Shown: in pieces, positions 1 through 11,786 of the stretch
How the letters are laid out: each line of letters starts with the position of its first letter
How positions within the stretch are numbered: the first letter of the stretch is position 1
Origin: Favolaschia claudopus
Taxonomy: Eukaryota; Basidiomycota; Agaricomycetes; Agaricales; Mycenaceae
Direction of reading: 5' to 3'
Assembly (NCBI GenBank): GCA_037176885.1
Contig: JAWWNJ010000282.1
Span: 36,941-100,940, forward strand
DNA length: 64,000 bases
The notes under the pieces: model-generated
Told to the model about the DNA's origin: nothing
Database searches by the model: none
Seen by the model: the letters and a program-made list of their open reading frames with translations, nothing else
Made by a program: the position numbers and the translations under genes

Positions 1-130
1 GAAAACTATTCAGGTGCTGCGGTTCTTGAGTCAATTCAGCAGATTCTCTCTTCGGCTTGTTCTTGAACAGCTCTTTACTTCAGAGAACAGTGAAATCAAA
101 AATAGGAGAGGCCGGTGAAGAGATAGCACA

Positions 131-1372
131 ATGTATAAACATATATTGGGCTACTGTCAATGCTATTTCGTTCCACATAAAAATAGGAGAGGCACTTATC
201 TTGGACAAAATGGCTACTCCCATATCCTCAATAGTGTTGTCAGGGTCGGGTCGGGCCTGAAAGCCCGGGCTTGGGTCGGGTCAGCGAGGGTCAGGGTCGA
301 TGTCAAGTGTCCGACCCGACCCAGAAGGTAAGGTCGGGTCGGGCTCAGGTCGGGTCAGGGTCGCGACCCGGGTCGGAGGTAGGAGAAATTTTATTTCTAA
401 GGAAGACCCGTCATGACAGAGTATATTCCCTTGCCAGACGCCAGAAGGGGCCTGTACGTTGAGAAATACCTCTCAGTCAACGTTACAGGTACCAGTAACA
501 TTTTTTTGCGGCGTACAAATTCTGTGAAGGCTAGAAATTAGTGCTTGAAGACGTATGTTACACGATCCACCATTGAATGATGATTAACTTGAATCTTTCT
601 TGAAGCTGTTTGCCGTCTGAAACAGTTTGAGGTAAACTTTCGCCTTTCCCGTTTGCTGAAGACTTATCTTATCGCGATTTGATAGACTGATCTAGTCTTT
701 GCTTCCCGGGATACATTGTCTCAAAGGTTGATCGTAGGCTTAATTGAAACACTGACACTCTGTGAGCTCCAATAGTGTTTAAATCAACCAATGCTAACCT
801 CTAAAATTGCCCAAAGTATCCCTCGAAATTATCTGTCCCGACCCGGGTCGGTGACCCGGGCCTAGGGTCTCTCCGAATCCGCGACCCGACTCAAAGTAGG
901 GCCCGGGTCGGGTCAGGGTCGGGCTCAAAAGCCCGGGCTTGGGTCGGGTCTAGGGTCGGCGACCCGACCCACGACAACACTAATCCTCAAAGTTCTGTTT
1001 ACAAATAACCCACTTGATGACCCAGCAGTTGTTGAGTGGATCATGGAAAAGTTTACAGATCTTTGTCTCAAAGAAGCCAGCTGTTTGACTGATACAGCTC
1101 GAAAGGGCGCATTTTCTGAAAATACTCTCTCACTTCGTCTTCCTTCACATTATGTGAAAATTCAACATCTGCATTCTTTCTCTGTTTCTCATCTTTCCAT
1201 GATATACAAGTGTGCTACCCCACACCTTCAGACAATTCTACGGGCAGTCATTGGTAAACAGAGCCCAGATTCAGATTCAATCCCTGAACGACAACAACGA
1301 GATCCAGACAAGGTAAATTTCAGGGCATCTGAGACCGACTTTTTCTCGCCCAGCTGCTGCCCGCATGTCTAA
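131..1372 (+). pseudogene. Unrecognised ORF split by a hAT-type insertion
   Basis: An open frame starting with ATG at 131 is interrupted at 232 by a 751-bp inserted element. Removing 232-990 (the element plus one target-site copy, 759 bp or exactly 253 codons) joins it in frame to the reading frame at 992-1372. The joined product has the segments GYSHILK, LFTNNPLDDP and VVEWIMEKFTDLC, so the insertion fell inside a coding exon. The TAA at 1370-1372 is followed in the same frame by more protein-like sequence, so this is probably one exon of a longer spliced gene that includes the exons to 1946. A splice donor candidate, GTAAAT, lies just after residues DPDK near 1312. I do not recognise the family, and TE-derived multicopy protein is a possibility. 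With the insertion present the gene is presumably inactive. Confidence 0.5.
232..982. mobile_element. Non-autonomous hAT-type element (MITE), 751 bp
   Basis: The ends are inverted copies, TAGTGTTGTC at 232 and GACAACACTA ending at 982. They are flanked by a perfect 8-bp direct repeat, ATCCTCAA (224-231 and 983-990). An 8-bp duplication together with a TAGTG start is typical of hAT elements. Both subterminal regions (about 240-380 and 835-980) are packed with GGGTCGG/CCGACCC motifs in both orientations, which could be transposase binding sites. The centre (380-835) holds no convincing ORF, so the element depends on a transposase elsewhere. The perfect duplication suggests a fairly recent insertion. 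Confidence 0.85.
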
Positions 1373-1946
1373 CTCGAACATACGGAGCTCACGTTCAGGT
1401 ACCCATTCACGGAGGTGGACATCAAGTGCCTCTTCCTCCTGCAGCACCCGTACACCATGCGCTTCCTCCAGTTGCTCTGCAACCCTCCGCGCCCCTGTGT
1501 TGAGCCCGCTTGGATCTCTCATCTTTTGAAGACGTTTAGACCCGTGGCGGTGCGCTATCGCGAATACTCATTCACTTGATTATTTCTAACTGACATTGTT
1601 CTAGGCCATCGTGACTCGCTTCTACAACATGTTCGAGCCAACCCCAATCTTTGATTGCATTATTGTGGGTATATCTCAGCTGGCTAAGGACTTCCTTCGC
1701 CGCCACCCCGACCTTTGGGACAACCCCTACACTATCTTGCCGGGCCGTTTCGCGAATGAGAAGATCAACAACGTATGTCATGGTCCTATTTTTGATTATT
1801 CGCTACTGACTCTCTTTTGTCAGTACCCGCTTATCTCGCTCCAGCTCAAGCTTCCAAACACCTTCGAGTTCTTCGGCGACTACCCTCGCCTTCCTTCTAT
1901 GAAGAGCTCGCCCATCGCGACGTTGAAACGCTTGCACGCGGTCTAG
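1373..1946 (+). CDS. Unrecognised spliced gene, 3' exons
   Basis: Three protein-like exons follow each other. The first runs from about 1399 to 1549 (segments YPFTEVDIKCLFLL and LLCNPPRPCVEPAW). It is followed by a 55-nt intron (1550 GTGCGC to 1604 TTCTAG), an exon at 1605-1772 (RFYNMFEPTPIFDC, RRHPDLWDNPYTILPG), a 51-nt intron (1773 GTATGT to 1823 TTGTCAG) and a last exon at 1824-1946 ending in TAG. Reading frames join cleanly across both introns, and the intron length and borders fit basidiomycete genes. The segment is probably the 3' part of the gene interrupted by the MITE upstream. The exact acceptor of the first exon is unclear. I do not recognise the product. Confidence 0.5.
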
Positions 1947-3350
1947 TACAGCAAGTACTTGATAGTTTGTGGATTAACCCTGAAGGCCTATCTAGCTTTC
2001 AGTCGCTAGTAAACCAACGAACCCAATCCTAACTGCTTTCCCCCTTGTAATGGTACTATAACTACGCCGAGTACAGCTCGTTTGATCACTTGTTTAAGAT
2101 GATCAAAGGTGTAAGGCTCCAGGAGGGTCACTGTCTAACGGTATCCCTGGCGGGAGTGGAAAAGCCTTGTTTTGTGGTAAAGACCCTTTCTTGAACGGTC
2201 AAGCTCGCAGAAAACTACAGAGAGTCGAATTCTCAAGCTCCCAGGCGTAGTTCTCTTCAATCCTTCGAAAACGAGAGGACTGGAGTCGACTGAGAGGGCG
2301 ATCTGTAAAGATCAGTGGAAATAGTCGTATAATCAGAGAAATATAGCCTCACGCCTAGAGCCTCAAATAGAGCCTAGGCAAGGCCAAAATACGTCCAACC
2401 GACACCCGTGCCTCTCACAGAGCTTCGGAGTTACTCAACGAAAGCTGAGGAGGCTGAATGGGTGATTTGGTAGAAGTAAAGATGATAATAATCATGTGAC
2501 CTGAGTACATGTGACTTGTAGCTAAAAGAGTAAAGAAAATATGTATATGATACCTTACAGAAGGGAGCCTAAGATAGAAACCTTTAACTAGTGCTAAATA
2601 CGGTAGAATGCCAGATAGAATCAAGTCCTCTCTTGACTAAAAGCCAAACGAGTGCACAAGTCCAATATTTAGCTGATACAACACAGCTAGGCCAAGTCCA
2701 AATCCAAATCCAATTCCAAGTCCAATAAGGCTGATACCACACAGCTAACACAGAGTTCACACAAAATCCAAGTCCAATACCGCTGATACCACACAGACAG
2801 TCTTAAAGTCCAAATTCACACTAAGAGTGGGCGCGAGTAGATTGAGAAACTTGTACAAAACGCTAAACAGAGCTCTTGGTATAGAGTTGATATAGGATGT
2901 CAAGCCCTAGATCTCTGCCTTTATCGGGACTTTGGCCAGTTAAACCGACACGCCCTAGCTAGGTCAGGAATCCAGTGCTGAACACCTTCTACCACCAGCC
3001 TTATATACTGTACATTCTAGCTTACTATTTACTGATTACTGTGCGACTGTCCATGGTCTATTTAATACACTGTCCAATAGACATTCAGATAAATTATGAT
3101 CCTTTCCTTCATCCCTGGTTTCCGATCGTTTCACAACCACGATCAAATACGTCCACCTACAAAGAGATTCCTTGGTTCTGGGTTCCTTTCCTAAGCCTTT
3201 GCCTGGCTTGTTGCAGAAACAGAAAGCTGAGTATCTAACGGTCATTTAGATACCCATATTTCCTATGTTCAAGCCAAGGACGGGACCTGGAACACTATCT
3301 AGAGTCCGGCTTGTGTTCCCTGAGATAGATCCAGTGATCCGCTGATGTGG
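1947..3350. other. Non-coding stretch with short tandem repeats
   Basis: I see no supported gene here. ORFs are short and overlap on both strands. Besides the AAGTCCAATA repeat array the sequence is unremarkable intergenic DNA of mixed composition. Confidence 0.5.
2658..2798. repeat. Imperfect tandem repeat, three units
   Basis: Three units beginning AAGTCCAATA start at 2658, 2718 and 2770. Each is followed by a variant of GCTGATACCACACAG. Spacing is 60 and 52 bp, and intervening bases are variants of CCAAATCCAA. The array looks like a diverged minisatellite. Confidence 0.6.
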
Positions 3351-4080
3351 CTAAGTGACAATGGTTGTTCCATAAGTGCCTTTGAGTGATGCCTTAGCTA
3401 GCCAACCCGCAAATAGAACAGCTTTCCTCTTTGAGTCCGAGGTAGTTGTGAAGAAAATAGAGTCATTACTCTTAATCAACGACTTCAACATCTCTTCAAA
3501 GTCTGTCCATTCGTACAGGTCGTCAGGATGAGTATAGGATGGTCTATAGACCTTTCCCTTGTTCTCAGCTTTTGCTTCATATTCAGCCTTTGCGTGCTGA
3601 TACGAGGCAAGTTCCGTTGGGCTTCTGGTCAGCACGATCGCGCGGAGAGTCTCTTTGAAGGAAGAGTGAATTCCTTTCAAGAAATCTTGCGCTAGTTCGC
3701 GCCTTGAGAGCATCTCTCGGTCCTTATTCATCACTGCAACTCGTCCGCGGAACTTTCGACAATAATTGGTGAATTCAGTTTCCTCGTCTATTCCACCGGA
3801 CGGTCTGCGTACTGTTTCATGAAAGCTGCCCAGCCCGCGCGGGAACCTTTTTCCACTGCACGAACTTCAGGATATGCATCCATCAATTCCACCTTCCATT
3901 CCTCATACGTCCCAGACGTATAGGTAGGCAAAGCCTGTCATTCCTTCTGCACTTTACTGTTCGCATAGTGGTGTGCTAGCCACTTCTTTGATTGCTCACT
4001 AAGATTCCCCTGCTTCGCAATAAGATCATCAATCCCCTCTAGATACTTGGGCAAATCCCCTGTCTCATCATCGAATTTCA
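3351..4080 (-). pseudogene. gag: Ty3/gypsy Gag remnant
   Basis: Read from 4080 down, the product begins with an LKFDDETGDLPKYLEGIDDL-type segment. It continues with GTYEEWKVELMDAYPE and then SRRELAQDFLKGIHSSFKET to the TGA-side end at 3351. This is the usual layout of agaricomycete gypsy Gag: a 'put one's molecule in' N-terminal segment, a Trp-rich middle and a helical capsid segment. It resembles the Gag of the gypsy element at 42.9 kb (PEELVRFLDHVE, FDDFKKEILENYPS). Several in-frame stops are present, for example after NSKVQKE and after ADRPVE, and the copy has no pol. At about 4081 it runs directly into a tRNA-like repeat that seems to truncate it. It is a dead fragment. Confidence 0.6.
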
Positions 4081-4084
4081 GGTT

Positions 4085-4169
4085 ATGTCTCCCTGGTAGA
4101 GCATCAGAACAATATCCAGACAGAAACTGGAGAGGTCCTGGGTTCGAATCCCAGTGGAATCACTCTTTT
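4085..4169 (+). repeat. tRNA-derived repeat (SINE-like head)
   Basis: An A-box-like TGGTAGAGCATC (4094-4105) and a perfect B-box-like GGTTCGAATCC (4141-4151) sit about 36 bp apart, as in a tRNA gene. The arms around the T-loop (CTGG/CCAG) pair. A run of four T at 4166-4169 could end Pol III transcription. No acceptor stem can be formed and the anticodon arm is not convincing, so this is a tRNA pseudogene or SINE head. It abuts the gag remnant. Confidence 0.5.
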
Positions 4170-4252
4170 GTCTTGTATTTTCAAAGCTGGCATGATCACA
4201 TGCACATTACCGGCTACGCTGATGTCTGAGCCCTAGTTGTAATATAAAGACT

Positions 4253-4330
4253 AAATGGCCTGGTCGTAGCCAGTGGGTGCGGTTGTCTTTTTGGATGGAC
4301 TCAGACACCTCCTGGCTACGACCATTTTCA
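4253..4330. repeat. Small hairpin repeat, copy 1
   Basis: A perfect 12-bp inverted repeat, GGTCGTAGCCAG (4262-4273) and CTGGCTACGACC (4312-4323), encloses GTCTTTTTGGATGGACTC and AGACACC. The same core occurs inverted at 9.55-9.63 kb. The unit could be a miniature inverted-repeat element or the tail of a SINE. Confidence 0.5.
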
Positions 4331-7300
4331 GTACCCTCTGCGAGCCCTGGTGATTGCATTGTTGATGAGGGCCGGCACCTCGGCTTCCTTAACCTCTTTA
4401 GGCTTATTTCAGGGCTTATAATATATGGCTCCATTTCCATCAATTCTCCCAAAGAATTGATCAAAAAGCGCAAAATATATCCCATTGAACCACTTAGCAA
4501 CATAATTAATTGGGTGAGCTGAATAATCCATATCCACTATATAAACTGGGCGCTGGAATTCTCCTTGAATTCTCCACATCTGTAATCTACCGAAAATTTA
4601 CTGACCATTTACTGCTGATCACAAGTTCAGGATAGAAGTCAGACTGTTCATAAAGCTCATATAATTCCCTAGTATATACCTTGAAGGGTTCAAGAGTTGC
4701 ATACACAGACCTGAGGCCTGAGCAAGGCCTGAGGGACTCTGAGGGTGTTGTTATCGGCCGAAGATCAGCATATTTGTCACCGTTTGGCAGCAGCTCTTGG
4801 TGCCAGCTCCCCTCCTTTGCTCTTTTCTTACCTCGCTGAATCACCCAGCGAGCTTTATTTGTTATAGACAATACCTCTTAGTTCTGAAAGCTTGCTTCTC
4901 CGCCTTATCGACCAATCTTATACCCAGGCTGGACCTCGACAGTCGACTCATTATCAAGTATCTGTATCATCACTACCGCGCCCTCGATCTTGGACTGTCG
5001 ACAACATTTGCTGCATGAAGGGGGAAGCGGGATTGGATGGTCTGAAGGCTTGCAGGGAACAATGCTCACAAATGGCAGCAAAGTGGTTTGTTTCCCGAAT
5101 CCCCCACCTCTCGTTCCCACCCGGCACTGCTAGTATTCTATGGCTTGATGGCATACTGTATGTTCTTCCTTTCGAAAGCTGCAGGTGTTTCACTCGTGCG
5201 ACTTCGTGCGCTGTGCTGCCTCTGCTGCTTTCCCAGCCTCCTTCTACGCTGTCTTACATCTCTCTGACAACAATGGGGGCAATGTCCCTCATCCACATCC
5301 TTCTTCACCGCTCCTCCTTGACTCTCTGACTCGAGTCAGCTTCCACGTATTCCTCTGCGCCAGTCATCTTGACTCCAAACCCCTTAACTGCGACTCTGAC
5401 TTTTCTGTTCTTCAATTGCGCTGTCAATCTCGGGGGTTTTTCCAGCACCGGTTGGGTTCAATACGACTTTGACCAACGACCACCGGCTCTGAGTTGTGTC
5501 TAGGTATTGATGTCGCGGGCAATGGCGCACTTGCATTGCTTTTGGAAAGCATCACGGTGCAAACAACACCTTCGCCAGCAAATCAAGTCACGCCCTACGC
5601 GCACCTTAGAATGCGAACACGACAGGTTCACCCAAGGTGTGTCGTACTCACACTTCCCTGTCTTCGATGTCTCACGCGTTCTGCCTTCAGATCACTCCTC
5701 CGTCAATTTCACTCCGACTTTCTCGTTCAGCACGGCGTTGAATACGCACGAGGACGGCGAAGACACGTGGTGCGTGGCGCGTACTTCTTCCCACTTCCGG
5801 ACTAATTGACCATCCCACACCACCGCCGTCGACCCCGTCTCCACCCCCCTCTCATCTCCTCAACCGCCGTTTCCGCGAACACCGCATCGCGCACGTCGCC
5901 GCCCCTGCCAACTCCGATAACTGCATACCAAATACCCAACGCCTTAGTATCGCACTCCCGCTGTAATACCTCCCCTTCCCGTTTATCCTTTATCCTTTAT
6001 CACCACCATGTCCAACTCCACCCTCTCCGTCGACCTGTCTTCATTTTCTCAAGCGCCTGATAGTATCCACACCCGCCACTCGGCTCGGCTCTGTAGCACT
6101 ATCTCGAGCCGAAGCAGTCGTGCGCCGCGCGGGTTCTGTCAATCCCGCTTGCCTAGATCTCACAGCTTCTCATTCTTTACACTAGTTGTTGCCCACAATT
6201 GTATTCGCACTATCGTAAACACAACAAATCTGCCAATACATATGTGCTTAATAACGACCTCAATTCTACCCCCCTCTCTCTCTAGTTTGCCTTCTAACAA
6301 GTGCTTCAAGAAACCTAGAATTGATGAGTGCATGAAGCCAGAGTGTTAAACAGTATACTGGCACAAATTCATTAAAATTTGCTCGCCCCGGACGAAATCG
6401 GGTGAAGATCGGAGAGTCCGGCCTTGTGCCTGATTGGTTGGACATCCGGACCGGAAGCCGCTTCTCTTAATTAGTTCGACGCGTTCAACGACGACGAACG
6501 CGTAGACGACGTGTTTTATCGTATGAAATTACTTCTATAGCTATTTCCTACTCATCATATTAAAATGAGCGGTAAAAACACGTTATTTGTAACGGTATTG
6601 GTTTTAAGCCACGAACTCCCCCTTTTCAGCAGTGATGGGAAGTTTCTTTATCGGTTTTCAGGCCAGGATTTAGGTCGGAAAATGAAAGAAAATGCTCATT
6701 AGGATGGCAGATAGTATATATTCTATATATAGCAACATTTATCGTCAGATATTCAAGTGTTGTTACATTTCTTGAAACCGTTCAACCTAAACAAGCTTGC
6801 AGAGTAATTCCACTTTGCAACCTAACCTCTGTTGTCAGGAGTTCATCATCCTAAAATGAAAACCATGTAAATAGCGAACATACTTAGTTGTGAGTTACTC
6901 TATTCCGACAATCAATAGTATAGTTTACATCGCTGGCAACCTGCGCAACGAAAATCATCAAATGATCGAAAGAATGTACTGTCCCAAAATTTTGAGTTTG
7001 AGACTCAAGTTCCAGCAATTCACTTCAATTTCTTAACTGGTATGCACTAAACTGAAGCGAAGCACCCTTCCGCACCTCTAGGAGCATGGAGGTATTCGCG
7101 AACCCCTCGTTTACCAGGTGAACAATGTCAAGAACATCCCGCTGAACGAGTGCGTAGAGCAAACCATTTTCAGACTATAGAGAAGAGCGGTTGCTGCCTC
7201 TTCGTTTATGATATGAATTGAAAATTGTCGGGTACGCTTCTTGAGAAGTGTCGACCGAATACCTTCCTAAACAGGACGAAAGCGTTGAGTAACGGTGATC

Positions 7301-9540
7301 GGACCGAAACCCGCAGCCAATCGGAAACGATACCGCCGGTGTGAGTCACGACATCACGCACCAGTCCTCCCACTCATCTTCTTCTATCCCACCAACCTCG
7401 ATGCCAACGCCTTGCCGCTAATAAGCACACCGACCCCGATTCACTTTTACTCGATTTCCTCTGCCCTCCAATCCGTCTCAATCATCCGTCTTCACAATGA
7501 CGGCGCCACGGAGGGCTACTAAAACTCGAAAACGCTCAGTTCAGGGCAACGATAGGCTCCAGGGACGAGGGTGGCCCTGAGGTTGGAAGAGCAGGTGTGT
7601 TTTGGACACCTTGTGCTATACAATGCGTAACTTCCATCGTCCAACAGCGGAACTCACCTCCTCTTTTGTATTCGACAAGCCCTCCGAGTCGTCGCCACGC
7701 GCACGTCAACCCGCATAATATGGGCATCGTCACCCCTCTCCTGCGCTTGTTCTTCTCGCGTTACGTTGGGATCCACCGCCTCCCCACAACTCATTCACCA
7801 AGACACGAGTATGATAGAATTGGCGCGTTTAGGCCAAGGAGGATGTATGTGGAGGGGTTCGGTAAGTTTTCTTTTTCTCTGCTTTCCTTCGCTCTTCTCC
7901 TCGTCCCTCATCTTCTTTCTTCGTTCCAAAGCTAATCACCCACGTAGACACTCTCTGCCTCACATACGCCTTCCATTCTGTCAGCGCCCGCGCTCAATTC
8001 TTGGCGCTCGGGGTGACGGGCGGCCATTAAAGTGCGCCAGCAAGCTCTTTATCTACCTCGTCTTCTACGCTAGGTCTCGGCGCGCTGACGCTGTTTTCAA
8101 CGCCCTGATCGACGCGGATACCGACCGACTTACACGACGAATCTTAGCTCATACCGACGCGCCAACGCATACGCACCCGCGCTCCTCCCCTCGCTCGCAT
8201 TCGCAAGACCAGATCACCATTTACCCTCCGCTTCCAAGTGCACACCAACCTCATGCCCGGCGTCCCGCCACTTCCCTCTCCGCACTAACACCCAATTCAA
8301 AATCATACCCTCGCGCGACTCGCTTCTCCCGCTCCGTCTCCGTCTCTCAGACCCACTCACATCACATCGCTGAATCCACCAACGCCTCCGCCTCCAATAC
8401 ATTGCGCCGATCCACACGTAAACGACGTATCAATCCCTCAATTCCCAGCCCATCTCCTTCTGATCTCATTACCCCGCGTGCATCACACCTCACCGGCTCT
8501 CCATTCCAGCCTGCTCAGTACACTGCCAACCACGTCCACTGGCTCCCCACCTCTCCACCAGACTCCCCCCTCTCGCCGTTGTTTATATTGCCGAGTGCGG
8601 CGGCGGGAGCGGCGAGCGAGCGGGGTGGAGTGAGGGGATTTCAGTTTGTGAGAGTGGTGTGGGTTGGAGCAAAGAGTGTCGAGAGAGCCACGAGACGGTG
8701 GAGCGGAATGGGAGTGTCGCGGCGTGTGTACAGCGCAGTTGCGGGCAGTGAAAATGCAATGGAGTGGCGAGGGCGGCAGAGATGGCACGCGGTCTCAAAT
8801 CGGACGGAGACGCCGAGTGATGCGTAGCAGTGGAGGAGGGGTGGGGGGAGAATTGCGAGGAGCAAGTGCACCGCTGGATTGCTCGTGTCGACAAGCACGG
8901 CCGAAGGGGGGAGGGTGGCAGGTAAGTAATTTCATCAGTCGTCAAAAACGAAAGGATTTGAAAGACTTGCAGTGATTACCACATTCTTGAGCGGGTGGGC
9001 TTGCAGAGTGAAGCCGGTCGAACGCAAGCAGCGCGAGCCTCAATGTACGAGGAGTCGCGGCGTGTGTGCTCGGAGTCAGCTGCGTCGGGTATTTAGCGGA
9101 CGGTGGTCTTGAGCGCGAGCTATCATGGCGCTCGCACGTCGCTCTGTCGTGGTGCGAGCACCTGCTCGCGGCAAGCACGCGCTCTAAAATGTAAGCGCCC
9201 ACCTTTCCATGGTTGCCAGAGCGCCGGGCCGCTGCGTAACGGCGTTACCAGCACGCAGCTCCAATGCAGGACTTTTGTACGAGAATTTGCGAACAGTGCG
9301 CGCGCGTGTACCTGGAGCGCGGTTGGCGGTGTTTCGAGGGGAAATAATGAATTTTTTTCGATTTATAAAATTAACGAAACTATCAAGGAATATATATTGA
9401 CTTGAATTTATATTGAGAATTCATAGCGAAAAATTAGAGAATTCTATCAGAGTGAATTGTGCCAAATCCCTTTTTATTTCGAGGCCACCATCAAATGGAT
9501 CAAACAGTCCGATGCCGAACGCGGCGGCAGCCCCCTGCAC
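4331..9540. other. Long region without a supported gene
   Basis: ORFs in this 5.2-kb stretch are short, overlap on both strands and show no conserved motif. The longest (7766-8827, plus, 353 codons) is rich in Ser, Arg, Pro and His and lies in C-rich DNA. Antisense frames over the same bases are almost as open, so I do not call it. A possible small start is at 7496 (MTAPRRATKTRKRS). The part at 6.35-7.3 kb is AT-richer and looks intergenic. A short AT-rich segment lies at 9340-9450. Confidence 0.4.
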
Positions 9541-9550
9541 CAAATACACC

Positions 9551-9632
9551 CCATTTTGGCCCTAGCCAGGGGGTGTCTGAGTCCATCCATAAAGACAATC
9601 TACATTATGGCTACGGCCTGCCGGTAAGGCTT
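9551..9632. repeat. Small hairpin repeat, copy 2 (inverted)
   Basis: The sequence CTAGCCAGGGGGTGTCTGAG followed by TCCATCCATAAAGACAA is the reverse complement of the core at 4.29-4.32 kb, with a few changes. Outer arms GGCC..TAGCCA and TGGCTA..GGCC can pair, as in copy 1. The shared core and shared hairpin design indicate a repeat family. Confidence 0.5.
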
Positions 9633-9639
9633 CATGCTA

Positions 9640-10559
9640 CAGCTACTGTTGGATGTCTGCTCCTCCTCGACGTCTTTCTAGTACGAGGGTGGGTTTGGGC
9701 TGGAATTCTCGACAACCGTCCCTTCTCTAGACTCTCCCAACACAGCAACGTGTTTTGTTTTATCAACAAATTACCACCACCGAACCCCTTGCGGTGGGCT
9801 CCAGATGTAACGCTGACACTTGAATATATCGACGGAAGTGCTAAATATAGCGCAGCAGAGAATCTACCACCAAAATATATATATAACACAATCAACCAAC
9901 ACACACAACACTACAACACAAATATCTCAACAAGATACACTCAAATGTCTCTCGAAGAGTTCGTGGGGTTCGATCCGAAATCCAGATGTCTCAGTGACGA
10001 GGATATAAGTCGACTTGCAAGCAGAACCTTGCACAAAACACGCTCTCACACACCGTAGATGGAAGTGATTCCGTCCGCGGACCTTTCCTAAAAATAGGAA
10101 CTATAAAACAGTAGGATACAAGATACCAACAAAGTTGAATATCAGGGCGAGATTGAAAGTATGACCACAGACAGTTTCCGCGGCAGACTGTACAATTCTT
10201 ATAGCACCAGTTGTACTATAGACCTGAACCTCCAAATTCCAGGGACGTTTGACACTCCTTTATATAGCACAAGCCTTTCGGACGAGGACTAATCAGATTA
10301 TGCGCCGGCAGTTCCAACACAATGCTTTAGCAGATGGACAGTTCCACTCTCTTCAGACTCAGGGAGATACTAGTTCACTTTTGAGCACACGTATCCTCAC
10401 AACGAAATAGACAGTCCGCGGGTTATAGAGGCAGGCAGTTCCTAGCACACTGATACCACGGACTTCCTATTGATAGTCGAGTAAGACTATAGTCTTGGCG
10501 GGTAGTTGGGTTGTTTAGGGCCGCACTTGACTTAAAATAGCCAGATATAACGCGCAAAA
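9640..10559. other. Intergenic; small ORF only
   Basis: The only protein-like item is a short ORF at 9945-10059 (MSLEEFVGFDPKSR, CLSDEDISRLASRTLH), followed by stops in all frames. It might be the N-terminus of a degraded element or gene. No other motif was seen. Confidence 0.35.
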
Positions 10560-11786
10560 ATGGCCAGTCGTTACAACGTGTGGCGATTTGGTCTGTTAAT
10601 TCGGTTTGCCACAGAGAAATACGAGGTGTTTAATGGCGTGTTTCGACTGAATTCGATCCACAGCAATCGCCTTGCACCCAGTCGAGACATTGCTACCAGA
10701 TTCGCGACAATGGACCGCGTGAAACATCTTCTTTCGGGAGGATACTGGTGGGATTCCTCGAGATCCTGCTGGATTCAAGCTGGTGCAGCAGTACAAAAGA
10801 TTCTTCTTGACGACCCAGTATTTCAACGCCACCTTGGCTGGGTATCGCCGAAGAAGATCGTTCCAGGAGCAGTGAAATTGTTCCCCGCTGCTAAGTCTCC
10901 GCCATTAGCATGGAATGACACGACGGCATCAAAGCATTGGCTCACCGAGAATCCTCCCAACCCAGAGAGCGCTTGGAGAAGGGGTCAATCTCTAACTGCC
11001 CAGAGCGGAGACAAGGTTGCCGTTGGAAGTTGGGTTTGGGGACTAAATGCAGAGGGACGGTCAGTAATCGGACGCATCACGGAGATTTTGAGCGGTGCGA
11101 GAACGCTTGTGACGATCGAACAGTTTATCTGTGGCGAACGGCCCCATCCCGAGTTCGAATGGCCAGTGCTACGCCGCCCCAACGGTGCCGAAATCACTCA
11201 AGGGCTGGGGAATTCATTCATTGTTCTCTCTGCAGGGTCGATTCAATTTGTGTGCTCCGTGCAGCATGATTGTCGACTCGGGAAATGCAGGCCGGATCTC
11301 AGTAGAAAAGAGATGCAAGAACGAGAGGAGACAAGCCGTATCGTCAGCCTCATCAAGCATGCTGACGGTGACCATTTCATTCTGAACACCATCGCGTTGC
11401 ATAATTTCGTCAGGTTATCGCGTGTTCTTCCACGACCTCTGATCGAGCTCAAGCCCTTGAATGAAAATCATGTTGCATTCCACAAGGAGATGGCTGCCCA
11501 AGCCCGTGTCAATTGAGAAGGAAAGCGAAAGAAGACCGCAGACAAGCAACGTGCAACCGCAGAGGCAAAGAAGCAGGTGGCGGCACTGGCAGCCGCAGCA
11601 GCGGAAGCAGCAGCAAGTCGAGCTGAAGAGGGGGAAGACAAAGACGAGCCCGAGACCAATGAAGAGCAGTTTGGTCCCCAAGATCCAGATGTACAACATT
11701 CGGATGCTGGGAATGGGTTGGAGCCAGAGGACAAGGATCAAGACCCGAGATGGAACGGTCGATTACGGAAGCGAAAGCGAAAATAA
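10560..11786 (+). pseudogene. TE-like multicopy protein with in-frame stop
   Basis: A 318-residue ORF (10560-11516) is followed, after a single TGA at 11514-11516, by 90 further codons in the same frame. Those codons encode a Lys/Ala/Glu-rich tail (EGKRKKTADKQRATAEAKK, then Ala-rich, then acidic, ending GRLRKRKRK at 11786). The front part has the segments WRFGLLIRFATEKYEVFN, RLAPSRDIATRFATMDRVKH and LLSGGYWW. From memory these resemble the C-terminal region of long, multicopy agaricomycete proteins that I believe are transposon-associated, but I cannot name the family. The start at 10560 lies within homologous-looking sequence, so the N-terminal part is probably missing. The natural reading is a 5'-truncated copy with one nonsense mutation. 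A Trp or Arg codon changed to TGA would explain the break. Confidence 0.5.

Noticed and set aside
7766..8827. 353-codon plus-strand ORF
   Set aside because: It lies in C-rich, low-complexity DNA. Antisense and alternative frames are almost as open, composition is Ser/Arg/Pro/His-heavy, and no domain or splice pattern supports it.
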